From contig NZ_JACHVV010000005.1 in NCBI RefSeq assembly GCF_014190935.1, forward strand, positions 375,437-439,436: DNA of 64,000 nucleotides. The letters run 5' to 3'. The stretch comes from Chryseomonas sp014190935 (lineage in GTDB: Bacteria; Pseudomonadota; Gammaproteobacteria; Pseudomonadales; Pseudomonadaceae). A model generated the notes under the pieces. It saw only the letters and a program-made list of their open reading frames with translations. It was not told where the DNA came from and did not search any database. Shown piece after piece: positions 32,373 to 40,126 of this stretch (the stretch's first letter is position 1; each line of letters begins with the position of its first letter). Made by a program: the position numbers and the translations under genes.

Positions 32373-33641
32373 CTACCCCGGTCCGAACCACACCGTCAGG
32401 GCATGCAGCACCAGCCCCACCAGGCCGCCCACCAGGGTGCCGTTGATGCGGATGAACTGCAGGTCCTTGCCGACGCTCTGCTCCAGTTGCTGGACCAGCT
32501 CGTCGGTGTCCCAGGCGGCCACGCGGGCGGCGATGTAGTCGCCGATACGCTGGCGGTTGCGATCGATGAAGGGCGGCGCCACCGCCATCAGCTGCTCGTT
32601 GATCCAGCGGCGCATGGCTTCGTCGCGGCTCAGGGTCTCGCCCAGCTCGGCCAGCAGGCGGCCCAGGCGCCGGCGGATGCGCGAATCCGGCGCGGCGAGA
32701 TCCGCCTGCAGCCAGTTCACCAGTTCGTCCCACAACTCCTGCAGATAACCCGCCAGCGCCGGGTGCTCCAAAAGCCGGTCGCGCAACTGTTCGCCGCGCA
32801 GGCGAAAGGCCGGGTCCTCCTTGAGGCGCTCGATGAAGCCGACCAGATAGCCATCGAAATGCCGGCGCAACTCGTGCTCGCGGTCATGGCTGATCTCGCC
32901 GATCAGCCGCGACACCGCCTGCACCACCTTGATCGCCGACCAGCGCCCGACCCGCTCGTCCAGCCCCAGATACTTGAGGGTGCGCAGCTCGCCGCCGATG
33001 GTGCGGGCGATCAGCGCCTGGGTGTCTTCGTCCTGCAGCAGGCGATCGATCTCCTGCAGCACCTCGTCGAGCACCGCCTGGTGGCGGCCGTCGGCGGTCA
33101 GCATGTCGAGCAGTTCGCCGGACAGCGCCGCCACGTCCAGGCGCTGCAGCCGCTCCACCGCCACCCGGCGGATGAAGGCCTGCACCCGCACCTCGCGCAG
33201 GGCTTCCAGGGAATAGCGGGCGACGCCGGTGGCCTGGCTGGCTACCGCGGCGGCGTTGTCCGGCTGGCGCAACCAGCCGGCCAGGCGCCCGGCGGCATCC
33301 AGTTCCTCCAGCTTGGCCAGCACCTGGGGCGTGGCGAGGAAGTGCAGGCAGATGAAGTCCGACAGCTTGCGCCCGACCCCGGCCTTGTTGCGCGGGATGA
33401 TGGCGGTGTGGGGAATCGGCAGGCCCAGCGGATGGCGGAACAGCGCGGTCACCGCGAACCAGTCGGCGATGGCCCCGACCATGGCCGCCTCGGCGAAGGC
33501 GGCGGCGTAGCCCCAGGCCGGATGGCGGGCTTCGAGGGCGGTGGCCAGGCAGTAGAGCGCCGCCGCCAGGAACAGCAGCAGCAGCGCGATGAGCTTCATG
33601 CGCCGGACCAGGGTGAGGCCGTCGGGAGGAGATGAGGGCAT
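32373..33641 (-). CDS. DUF445 family membrane protein (YjiN-like)
   Basis: A 422-residue protein starting MPSSPPDGLTLVRRMK. One N-terminal TM (LIALLLLFLAAALYCLATALE) is followed by the DUF445 hallmark AAFAEAAMVGAIADWFAVTALFRHPLGLPIPHTAIIPRNKAGVGRKLSDFI. Then comes a long helical region and a C-terminal TM (GTLVGGLVGLVLHALTVWF). The family has no established function. It is the last GC-rich gene before the AT-richer hxs segment. An alternative start at 33695 lacks a better ribosome site. Confidence 0.9.
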   Translation of the reverse strand: MPSSPPDGLTLVRRMKLIALLLLFLAAALYCLATALEARHPAWGYAAAFAEAAMVGAIADWFAVTALFRHPLGLPIPHTAIIPRNKAGVGRKLSDFICLHFLATPQVLAKLEELDAAGRLAGWLRQPDNAAAVASQATGVARYSLEALREVRVQAFIRRVAVERLQRLDVAALSGELLDMLTADGRHQAVLDEVLQEIDRLLQDEDTQALIARTIGGELRTLKYLGLDERVGRWSAIKVVQAVSRLIGEISHDREHELRRHFDGYLVGFIERLKEDPAFRLRGEQLRDRLLEHPALAGYLQELWDELVNWLQADLAAPDSRIRRRLGRLLAELGETLSRDEAMRRWINEQLMAVAPPFIDRNRQRIGDYIAARVAAWDTDELVQQLEQSVGKDLQFIRINGTLVGGLVGLVLHALTVWFGPG

Positions 33642-33721
33642 AACGATGGGACGGTCCTTTTGCGTCGAGCGGGGTGATTGAGTAGAAAACGGCACCCGGG
33701 CGTAGTTTCTTACGCGCGTTC

Positions 33722-33731
33722 GTAGTACTAA
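33722..33731. repeat. Left member of a 10-bp inverted pair flanking the hxs segment
   Basis: GTAGTACTAA here and TTAGTACTAC at 37702-37711 are exact reverse complements. They stand at the two edges of the AT-richer segment. Confidence 0.5.
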
Positions 33732-33835
33732 CCCAACCCCATCCTAGCGCACGCTCTTCTTTACTCGCGTCAAGCCGTGCCTTCGAACATATTGCGTTTT
33801 CAGGCTACGTGTAGACACGCACCTTCACCGGTTCC

Positions 33836-34468
33836 TCAAGGAATGCGGATACCTAAAGCGTTCAAGGTTGGGGTATCCATACGCCCATTGATCGTCAGAC
33901 CGGTATCCATTTGGAAGGACATCAAGGCACCTCGGGTACTTTTACCCAGAACGCCATCGATAGCGCCGTGGTAGTACTGTTTGAGTGTCAGCGCCGTTTG
34001 CACTCGCATGACCAAGCTGGATAGCGCCTCGCCAGTCGGCTGTGCTTTGCCAGATGTCGTGTTCGGCTCGGTCGTGGTAGTGCCACTGCTTTTCGAGGGA
34101 GCATAAAGTCCTGAGCTACCACTGTAACCGGACGCCCCGCTACCACCACTACTGGGGGCACGATAATAGCTATCAGATGAGCTCGGTGCAGTATAGGAGC
34201 GCGGACTGCTGTAGCCCCCGGACCCACTGTAGTGCGAACTATGAGAGCTGTGGGATCGATGAGAGCTATGCGAGCGATGAGCAGCATAGAGATTGGTCGC
34301 ATCGAGGGCATTGAGTGGATTACTGAACACCGGTACCTGATTCCCTGGAGTGGCGCTCCACGTCATATCGGCCAAAGGCATCTGGTCGGCCTGGGCCAGA
34401 GCACTTCCGGCGACCGGCAATAGGGTGACATGACCGATAAGCATTTTCCAACGATCAAGCAGACTCAT
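33836..34468 (-). CDS. hxsA: His-Xaa-Ser repeat protein HxsA
   Basis: 210 residues from MSLLDRWKMLIGHVTLL, with a signal-peptide-like N-terminus (possible cleavage after SALA, residue 25). Residues 64-81 are six uninterrupted HxS triplets: HRS-HSS-HRS-HSS-HSS-HYS, followed by a Ser/Gly/Tyr/Pro-rich low-complexity stretch (82-150). The C-terminus (about 155-208; VQTALTLKQYYHGAIDGVLG, then ALMSFQMDTGL) matches the peptidoglycan-binding_1 pattern. It is the presumed substrate of the two radical SAM enzymes. The ATG at 34468 has AAGGAG upstream and overlaps the end of hxsC by 14 bp; a longer frame to 34639 is not supported. Modification and role are unknown. Confidence 0.9.
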   Translation of the reverse strand: MSLLDRWKMLIGHVTLLPVAGSALAQADQMPLADMTWSATPGNQVPVFSNPLNALDATNLYAAHRSHSSHRSHSSHSSHYSGSGGYSSPRSYTAPSSSDSYYRAPSSGGSGASGYSGSSGLYAPSKSSGTTTTEPNTTSGKAQPTGEALSSLVMRVQTALTLKQYYHGAIDGVLGKSTRGALMSFQMDTGLTINGRMDTPTLNALGIRIP

Positions 34469-35693
34469 GACGCGCTCCTTGCGAAGACAATAGAGCCTCG
34501 ACAGCCAGAGGACGGATACCCCGGCTCTGCCAACGCTCGTTGTGGGACTTGAAAAAGCCGGAACATCGATTGACCGCTGCACAGTCCTGGCAGGCGTCGA
34601 TGAAGAGATTTTTCCAATCCGAAATACTCTGCCGGGCAAAAGGCCTCAGGGGTGGGGCTACCAGGCAAAGCGGTAGGTTGTAGAGCGATACGGGGATTCC
34701 ACGGTTATGCAGGAAGAACACTGCCTCGCTCAACTCCTGCTGATAATCCAGAGGATCGATCCAAAGCTCAGTGTGATGCTTCCTCGCCAATCCTGTGCTT
34801 TCGATTCCCATGAATGCAACGTGGCGGACAAAAGGCAGATTACGAAACAGGAAGAGAGCCAGTTGCGGCAGCCGTGGAGTAGTCAGTCGGTTGAGAACAA
34901 CCCGAATCTCCACAATCTGATTGGCTCGTGCCAAGTTGTAGAGCCCGCGAAGCGTTTCGCTGAAAGCCCCCGGCGCCTGTACCACCTGATCGTGATCGCC
35001 AGCATTGTCTGCATAGAGGGGTATGCCCCAACTCAGTTTGGGATGATCGAGCGCGCGCAGGTCGCCAATCCAGGTTGGGTCCTGTAGCAACCGACCATTG
35101 CTGAGAAGGTGCAGGGCCTTGTCGGGCATGACGCTTTTAGCCTTATTTAAGACAGCCAACAGGCCCTCTCTATAAAGCGTCGGCTCGCCACCACTTATTC
35201 CAAGATGTTCTTCGCCCGCATCCATCAGATCGAGCAGACGCAGATTTTCCTCGATATGCCAGCGATCATCTATGTCCTTGGGTGGCTGCGAACACATGAG
35301 GCAAAGGCTGTTACAACGATCAGTCATGAACAACAGGTTGCTGTTCGCGCCACGGCGATAAAGCACCCTTACCAGATTGGAAGCGGGAGAAAGGGCCACA
35401 ACATCTCCAGAGCGCACCACGCCCGGGCTCCTACACTCACTCAAAAGAATGCGGCCTGATGGAATGTCGCCGTCGAACACCGAATCACACATGAATCCGG
35501 CAACCGGTATCTGCAACAGCCCTTGATGTAGAGGACCAGCGCTATCGTCGAGATACAGCAGTACATCCGCCAGTTCGACCTGCCCCGCGCATCTGGCGAG
35601 GCCATGCTCGACGAACTCCGCTGCGGTGATCACCTTCAGCAGACGGGGCTCATGAAGATTGCGAATGAGGAATTGCGTTTCCTTCGCTAGCAT
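34455..35693 (-). CDS. hxsC: His-Xaa-Ser system radical SAM protein HxsC
   Basis: 412 residues from MLAKETQFLIRNL. The radical SAM cluster site is C127-x3-C131-x2-C134 (RCNSLCLMCSQ), followed by ISGGEPTLY (the GGE motif that binds SAM) near 165-172. The C-terminal region has more cysteines (DACQDCAAVNRCSGFF, near 375-390), which could ligate an auxiliary cluster. The start has GGGGG 6 nt upstream and lies just past the hxsB stop. It probably acts in the cytosol on HxsA. GC is clearly lower than in the flanking genes. Confidence 0.92.
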   Translation of the reverse strand: MLAKETQFLIRNLHEPRLLKVITAAEFVEHGLARCAGQVELADVLLYLDDSAGPLHQGLLQIPVAGFMCDSVFDGDIPSGRILLSECRSPGVVRSGDVVALSPASNLVRVLYRRGANSNLLFMTDRCNSLCLMCSQPPKDIDDRWHIEENLRLLDLMDAGEEHLGISGGEPTLYREGLLAVLNKAKSVMPDKALHLLSNGRLLQDPTWIGDLRALDHPKLSWGIPLYADNAGDHDQVVQAPGAFSETLRGLYNLARANQIVEIRVVLNRLTTPRLPQLALFLFRNLPFVRHVAFMGIESTGLARKHHTELWIDPLDYQQELSEAVFFLHNRGIPVSLYNLPLCLVAPPLRPFARQSISDWKNLFIDACQDCAAVNRCSGFFKSHNERWQSRGIRPLAVEALLSSQGARHESA

Positions 35694-35697
35694 CTCA

Positions 35698-37185
35698 TTA
35701 CCCCCTGTAACCAGGCAGGCTGACGTCTGCGAGAGACCGTTTACTGAACCAAGACAACAAGATGCGCTGAGTCTCTTCGCTACCGTCTCGTAACAAAACG
35801 AACAGATGTCGCAACAGCTCCATGTTCTTCTGGCAGAAGGCACTGAAGGCTCGATGTCCTACGGGGTCGCCCTGACGAGCGTAATGCTCTATAGGGTCGC
35901 TGCCGCAGTAGGGAACCAAGGCGCAGTCAGTGCAGCCTGGAAGGGTTTCCGCGATTCCCGACGCCAGCAGTAATTGCATCGCTGGAGAAGCCAATAATTC
36001 GTGCAAGGGCTGCCGAACATTCCCTAGACGCAGCCCCTTCTCGCCCATTTCAACCAGCATCCTAGCTTCGTCGGACGGATAGACATCGCCATCGTAGTTA
36101 TAGACTAGGGCGCCCAGGCCGGCGCCTAAAGGTGAGCGCAGATCGACATAGCCACTGGAGAAGGGTGTCAGCACGTTGTTCAACAGCAATGCTGTGTAGC
36201 TTTCGACCAGATAGGTGCCCTGGCTATTCAACGCGAGTAGGTAGTCCAGTGCACGATGGTAAAAGGACAAGTAACGGCCCATGGGATAGGCCAGCCTCTG
36301 CGCACCTTTTGTAGCGAAGCCATACGGACTAAGGGGCCGTAGCGAAATACTGGATAAACCTTGGCGAACGTATTCGTCAATGATGGCTTCGGGTTGCTCG
36401 AGACTTCTGGCAGTAAGGGTAGTCAAGGCGGACACCGCATCAGCACCAAGCCGCGCGCGAACCCTATGGATACCCTCCACGGTTCGCTCGTAGGCATCCC
36501 GTGTCGGTGTAGGCCGGTTGGCGTTGTGCAGAGCAGCCGGCCCATCCAGAGAGGTTGAGAACTGAATACGATGCGTGGCAGCGAAGTCCAAAATGGACTC
36601 GTCCAGATGATGCAGGGTGCTGGTGATAACAAACTGAACGTTGCGCTTTTCGCTGCTGTTGCGCTCCACCACCTCTTCAACGATCTGTCGAATCCTGGGA
36701 AATGCCAGTAACGGCTCACCTCCTTGAAATTCGACAGTCAAAACATCCGAAGAGGATTCGAACATTCTAGATACCGCATGGCGTGCATCCATTTCGCTCA
36801 TGTCATGCCCAGCTCCATCTAAAGGAGCGCGGGACACCTGGCAATACTGACACGTGTGATTGCAACGCAACGTGGTAACAAAGAGGTGCAGAGCAGGCCC
36901 CTGCTTCAAGAAATCTTTGCGACTCAGATACTGGGCGGCCATCTCTGGCAAAGGATCATGCCCGTCGGGTTCGTAGATGAAATGACGAGCCAGCAAATCC
37001 TTGTACAGCGCCGTACCTGGCCGGAGTTGGCGATCTACCAAGGCTCGCAACTGCTCTTCGGAAAGAAAGATGTATTCCCCAGTATCTGTCGTAACCAGAA
37101 TCTCTCGCGACGACTGCCCGCCCAGTCGCATGAAACGGAAAGGCAGCAGTCGGTAACCACCCTGCATAGCGATGAGATGGGTCAT
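35698..37185 (-). CDS. hxsB: His-Xaa-Ser system radical SAM maturase HxsB
   Basis: 495 residues. Radical SAM motif C108-x3-C112-x2-C115 (RCNHTCQYCQ), FQGGEPLLAF near 153, and a SPASM-like C-terminal Cys set (CTDCALVPYCGSDP, then FCQKN near 462) expected to hold auxiliary Fe-S clusters, as in peptide-modifying maturases. The N-terminal 95 residues (YRLLPFRFMRLGGQSSREILVTTDTGEYIFLS) resemble a peptide-recognition region. The start codon follows the hxsD stop without a gap (TAGATG). Substrate presumed to be HxsA. Confidence 0.94.
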   Translation of the reverse strand: MTHLIAMQGGYRLLPFRFMRLGGQSSREILVTTDTGEYIFLSEEQLRALVDRQLRPGTALYKDLLARHFIYEPDGHDPLPEMAAQYLSRKDFLKQGPALHLFVTTLRCNHTCQYCQVSRAPLDGAGHDMSEMDARHAVSRMFESSSDVLTVEFQGGEPLLAFPRIRQIVEEVVERNSSEKRNVQFVITSTLHHLDESILDFAATHRIQFSTSLDGPAALHNANRPTPTRDAYERTVEGIHRVRARLGADAVSALTTLTARSLEQPEAIIDEYVRQGLSSISLRPLSPYGFATKGAQRLAYPMGRYLSFYHRALDYLLALNSQGTYLVESYTALLLNNVLTPFSSGYVDLRSPLGAGLGALVYNYDGDVYPSDEARMLVEMGEKGLRLGNVRQPLHELLASPAMQLLLASGIAETLPGCTDCALVPYCGSDPIEHYARQGDPVGHRAFSAFCQKNMELLRHLFVLLRDGSEETQRILLSWFSKRSLADVSLPGYRG

Positions 37186-37488
37186 CTAGCGAACGCACCC
37201 ATTCAGCGCCGCCTTTACCAGCAGCTCGCGCAAACCGACTGTTTCCTGTTGGATACGTTCGCGCAGTACGAAATCGTTCAACTGCTGCAAAAGCAAAGCC
37301 CGCGCAACATCGGGAGAGGGCTGCAGCGAAATGCAGTCTTGAGGTGCGGGTAACGCCTCAATGCACCATTCGCCTTCACTAGTCTTGAGTTGAATGACTA
37401 GGCGATCTGCGAGGCTATAAATTGCCCGTTGGACGCTGCTCAGCGAATAGAGGGTGGGATCTAGCAGTAACGTGACAGGCCATGTCAT
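37186..37488 (-). CDS. hxsD: His-Xaa-Ser system protein HxsD
   Basis: 100 residues, first gene of the hxs operon. The sequence begins MTWPVTLLLDPTLYSLSSVQRAIYSLADRLVIQL and fits HxsD proteins in size, position and the YSLSSVQRAIYSLADR helix. There is no signal peptide and no Cys cluster; a small adapter or peptide chaperone for the radical SAM steps is plausible but unproven. Ribosome site AAGGA lies about 9 nt upstream of the ATG. Confidence 0.85.
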   Translation of the reverse strand: MTWPVTLLLDPTLYSLSSVQRAIYSLADRLVIQLKTSEGEWCIEALPAPQDCISLQPSPDVARALLLQQLNDFVLRERIQQETVGLRELLVKAALNGCVR

Positions 37489-37527
37489 GAGGACGTCCTT
37501 GATAACCCAAAGCTAGCTCTCGAAACA

Positions 37528-37542
37528 CTGCAGGACTTGCAG
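37528..37542. promoter_or_regulatory. Small inverted repeat in the hxsD upstream region
   Basis: CTGCA-GGACT-TGCAG lies 40-54 bp before the hxsD start in the AT-richer 219-bp upstream region (37489-37707). It may be an operator; no convincing -35/-10 pair is seen. Confidence 0.25.
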
Positions 37543-37701
37543 CTTAAGCAGTATTCGAAGAACGAGCTCCTAGGGTGCATCCCCTGGACTATCAAACAGA
37601 GCACTTTACGCCAAACGGTTCGCGAGGCAGGACGAATAGTCTTATTAATTACATCGCTTCCTTGGATACCTCATCCCCTGACAGACAGTTAAGGAACGAG
37701 A

Positions 37702-37711
37702 TTAGTACTAC
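37702..37711. repeat. Right member of the inverted pair flanking the hxs segment
   Basis: TTAGTACTAC, the reverse complement of 33722-33731. It contains the stop codon of the downstream Gfo/Idh gene (37710-37708). Confidence 0.5.
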
Positions 37712-38835
37712 CCGCCTATCTTCTGATCCAGCCTGACCCAGCGCTCCTCCTGGGCCGATTGCCGCGCGGCCTGGGCCAGGCGCTCCACTTCCCAGGCCTC
37801 CTGGAAGTCGACGCCGGTGTGGCCGGGGTTGCCGCCCAGGGCCTCCAGCAGCGAGCGGACCTCCAGGGTCTTGAGTTCGTTGTAGCCGAGCTGGTGACCG
37901 GGTGCCGGGCAAAAGGCGGCGTAGTCCGGCAGGTGCGGACCGGCCAGCAGGGTACGGAAGCCGCCCAGGCCCGGACGGTCGCCGACCTGGTAGAGACGCA
38001 GTTCGTTGAGGCGCTCCTGGTCGAAGCCAAGGGTGCCGCGGGTACCGCAGACCTCGAAGGCCAGGCGATTCTTGCGCCCGTGCTTGAGCCAGCTGGTGGT
38101 CAGGGTGCCGCGGGCGCCATTGGCGAAGCGCAGCAGCAGATGGGCCTGGTCGTCGATCTCCACCGCGCGGGTGCCGCCCTGGTGGGGCCGCTGGCCGTGG
38201 GCGGTGTGCAGATCGGCGCAGAGCGCCGCGACCGGGCCGAGCAGGAAGCGCGCCAGCGACAGGATATGGCTGCCCAGGTCGGCCAGGGCGCCGCCGGCCT
38301 GGCGGGTCTCGCAGCGCCAGGTGAAGGGCCCCTGGGGATCGCCCATGAAGTCTTCGCTGAATTCGCCACTGAAGCTGACGATCTCGCCCAGCTCGCCGCT
38401 CTGGATCAACTCGCGCGCCTGCTTGAGCATGGGATTCTGCAGGTAGTTGTAGCCGACCCGGTTGACCACCCCGGCCTGGCGCGCGGCGTCGCGCATCCGC
38501 GTCGCCTCCTCCAGGCTGACCGCCAGGGGTTTTTCGCAATAGACCGCCTTGCCGGCCGCCAGGGCGGCCAGGGCCATGGGTGCGTGCAGCAGATTGGGCG
38601 TGGTGATGGCCACCAGCTCGACCGCGGGGTCGGCGATCAGGCGCTCCCAGTCGCAGCTGCGGGCGAAGCCCCAGGCATCGGCGCAGCGAGCGGCGCGCTC
38701 CGGATCGGCGTCGGCCAGGGCCACCAGGCGCGGACGGACCGGGAGCGCGAAGCTGCTCGCCGCGTGATGGAAGGCCTGGGCGTGGGCATGACCCATGAAG
38801 CCGGTGCCGATCAGACCGATGCCGATGTCGCGCAT
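37708..38835 (-). CDS. Gfo/Idh/MocA family dehydrogenase of the inositol locus
   Basis: 375 residues. Rossmann motif IGIGLIGTGFMGHAHAQAF at 4-22; catalytic EKP in VYCEKPLAVS near 97; GGALADLGSHILSLARFLLG with the Asp and His of the active site near 185. A probable NAD-dependent sugar/inositol dehydrogenase, perhaps for scyllo- or chiro-inositol, or for scyllo-inosose reduction. It is the last gene of the iol/iat cluster, downstream of iatP, from which it is separated by hairpin and GGGAAA repeats. Its stop lies in the inverted repeat at the hxs boundary. Confidence 0.88.
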   Translation of the reverse strand: MRDIGIGLIGTGFMGHAHAQAFHHAASSFALPVRPRLVALADADPERAARCADAWGFARSCDWERLIADPAVELVAITTPNLLHAPMALAALAAGKAVYCEKPLAVSLEEATRMRDAARQAGVVNRVGYNYLQNPMLKQARELIQSGELGEIVSFSGEFSEDFMGDPQGPFTWRCETRQAGGALADLGSHILSLARFLLGPVAALCADLHTAHGQRPHQGGTRAVEIDDQAHLLLRFANGARGTLTTSWLKHGRKNRLAFEVCGTRGTLGFDQERLNELRLYQVGDRPGLGGFRTLLAGPHLPDYAAFCPAPGHQLGYNELKTLEVRSLLEALGGNPGHTGVDFQEAWEVERLAQAARQSAQEERWVRLDQKIGG

Positions 38836-38919
38836 GTCGTTCTCCGTGAGGTTGTAGAAAGACCCGGCCGGCCAAGCCAGTAGCCGACCGGGTAAAAGGG
38901 AGGGTGGGTGCAGGCTCGG

Positions 38920-38953
38920 CCCTCACCCCGGCCCTCTCCCAAAGGGAGAGGGG
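38920..38953. repeat. CCCTCACCCC hairpin element between iatP and the Gfo/Idh gene
   Basis: CCCTCACCCCGGCCCTCTCC then a CTCTCCCAAAGGGAGAG hairpin. A second, partial copy (CCTCACCCTCGACCCTCTCC) follows at about 38981-39000. Confidence 0.8.
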
Positions 38954-39001
38954 GAAGAGCTGTCAGGTGCAGGCGCAGTCCTCACCCTCGACCCTCTCCC
39001 A

Positions 39002-39031
39002 GGGAAAGGGAAAGGGAAAGGGAAAGGGAAA
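39002..39031. repeat. GGGAAA microsatellite
   Basis: Five perfect GGGAAA hexamers, ending 9 bp past the iatP stop codon (39041). On the mRNA-sense (minus) strand it reads TTTCCC repeats. Confidence 0.9.
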
Positions 39032-39040
39032 GCGCCAGCC

Positions 39041-40066
39041 CTAGCGCTTGGCCTTGCGCTTGTTGCGGTACTGGTCGATGACCACGGCGATCACGATGAT
39101 CAGGCCCTTGATGATGTCCTGGACGTAGGCGTCCACCCCGAGGAAGGTGAAGCCGCTGGCCATGGTGCCGAGGATCAGGGCGCCGATCACGGTGCCGGTG
39201 ATGCGCCCTACCCCACCCGCCAGGCTGGTGCCGCCGATCACCGCCGCGGCGATGGCATCCAGTTCGTAGGACATGCCCATGCCGGCCTGGCCGGTGGCGG
39301 CGCGGGCCGAGGCCACGACGCCGGCCAGCCCGGCCAGCAGGCCGGCGATGCTGTAGACGATGATCAGGTGCTTCTTGACGTTGATGCCGGAGATGCGCGC
39401 GGCCTGCATGTTGCCGCCGATGGCATAGGTGTACTTGCCGTACTTGGTGTAGCGCAGGGCGATGTGGAAGATCACCGCCACCACCAGGAAGATGATCACC
39501 GGCATGGCCCCGGCGCCGATGGCGGTGTAGTTGTCGGACAGCATGCTGATCGGCTGGCCTTCGGTGTAGTAGCGCGCCAGGCCGCGGGCCGAGACCATCA
39601 TGCCGAGGGTGGCGATGAAGGGCGGGATGCCGGTGACAGCGATGATGCTGCCGTTGATGGCGCCGGCCAGCAGCCCCACCCCGAGGCCGGCCATGACCGG
39701 TACCCACACCGGCAGGTCGGTCAGCGAGGGAAACACCGCGCGGCCGAAGTCCGAACCCTGGGCCAGACTCGCCGCCACCATGGCCGACAGCGCCAGCACC
39801 GAGCCGGAGGAGAGGTCGATGCCGGTGGTAATGATCACCTGGGTCACGGCGATGGCCAGCAGGCCGATGATCGAGACCTGCAGGATCATCAGCACCAGGC
39901 GCTGGGAATTCATCAGGAAACTCTGGTCGCGCAAGACCCAGCCAAAGGCTTCGAAGGCCAGGCCGATGCCCAGCAGCACCAGCAGGATGCCCAGCTCGGT
40001 GGGGATGCGGCGCCGCGGGCGCGCGCTGGGTAGCTCGGCGGTTTTCTTGTCCAGGAGGGCACTCAT
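39041..40066 (-). CDS. iatP: Inositol/sugar ABC transporter permease
   Basis: 341 residues of the RbsC-like permease family: eight to ten TM helices, GIDLSSGSVLALSAMVAASLA near 105-125, AGAINGSIIAVTGIPPFIATLGMMVSARGLA near 157, and the EAA-like GGNMQAARISGINVKKHLIIVYSIAGLLAGLAGVV near 225-260. With IatA and the binding protein upstream it forms a complete importer. Assignment to inositol comes from the iol context. The start is 60 bp after iatA. Confidence 0.9.
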   Translation of the reverse strand: MSALLDKKTAELPSARPRRRIPTELGILLVLLGIGLAFEAFGWVLRDQSFLMNSQRLVLMILQVSIIGLLAIAVTQVIITTGIDLSSGSVLALSAMVAASLAQGSDFGRAVFPSLTDLPVWVPVMAGLGVGLLAGAINGSIIAVTGIPPFIATLGMMVSARGLARYYTEGQPISMLSDNYTAIGAGAMPVIIFLVVAVIFHIALRYTKYGKYTYAIGGNMQAARISGINVKKHLIIVYSIAGLLAGLAGVVASARAATGQAGMGMSYELDAIAAAVIGGTSLAGGVGRITGTVIGALILGTMASGFTFLGVDAYVQDIIKGLIIVIAVVIDQYRNKRKAKR

Positions 40067-40126
40067 CTTGTTCTACCTCTTGTATGCCGGGAGCGATGGG
40101 TACGGGCCCACCGCGCGAAAGATGCG

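Noticed and set aside
33642..33835. Phage or integrative element end next to the hxs operon
   Set aside because: No integrase, no tRNA and no direct repeats were seen; only the short inverted pair is present.
33836..37488. A conventional RiPP/bacteriocin cluster
   Set aside because: There is no transporter, peptidase or leader-type short precursor. HxsA is a 210-residue exported protein with a wall-binding-like domain, so the Hxs assignment fits better.
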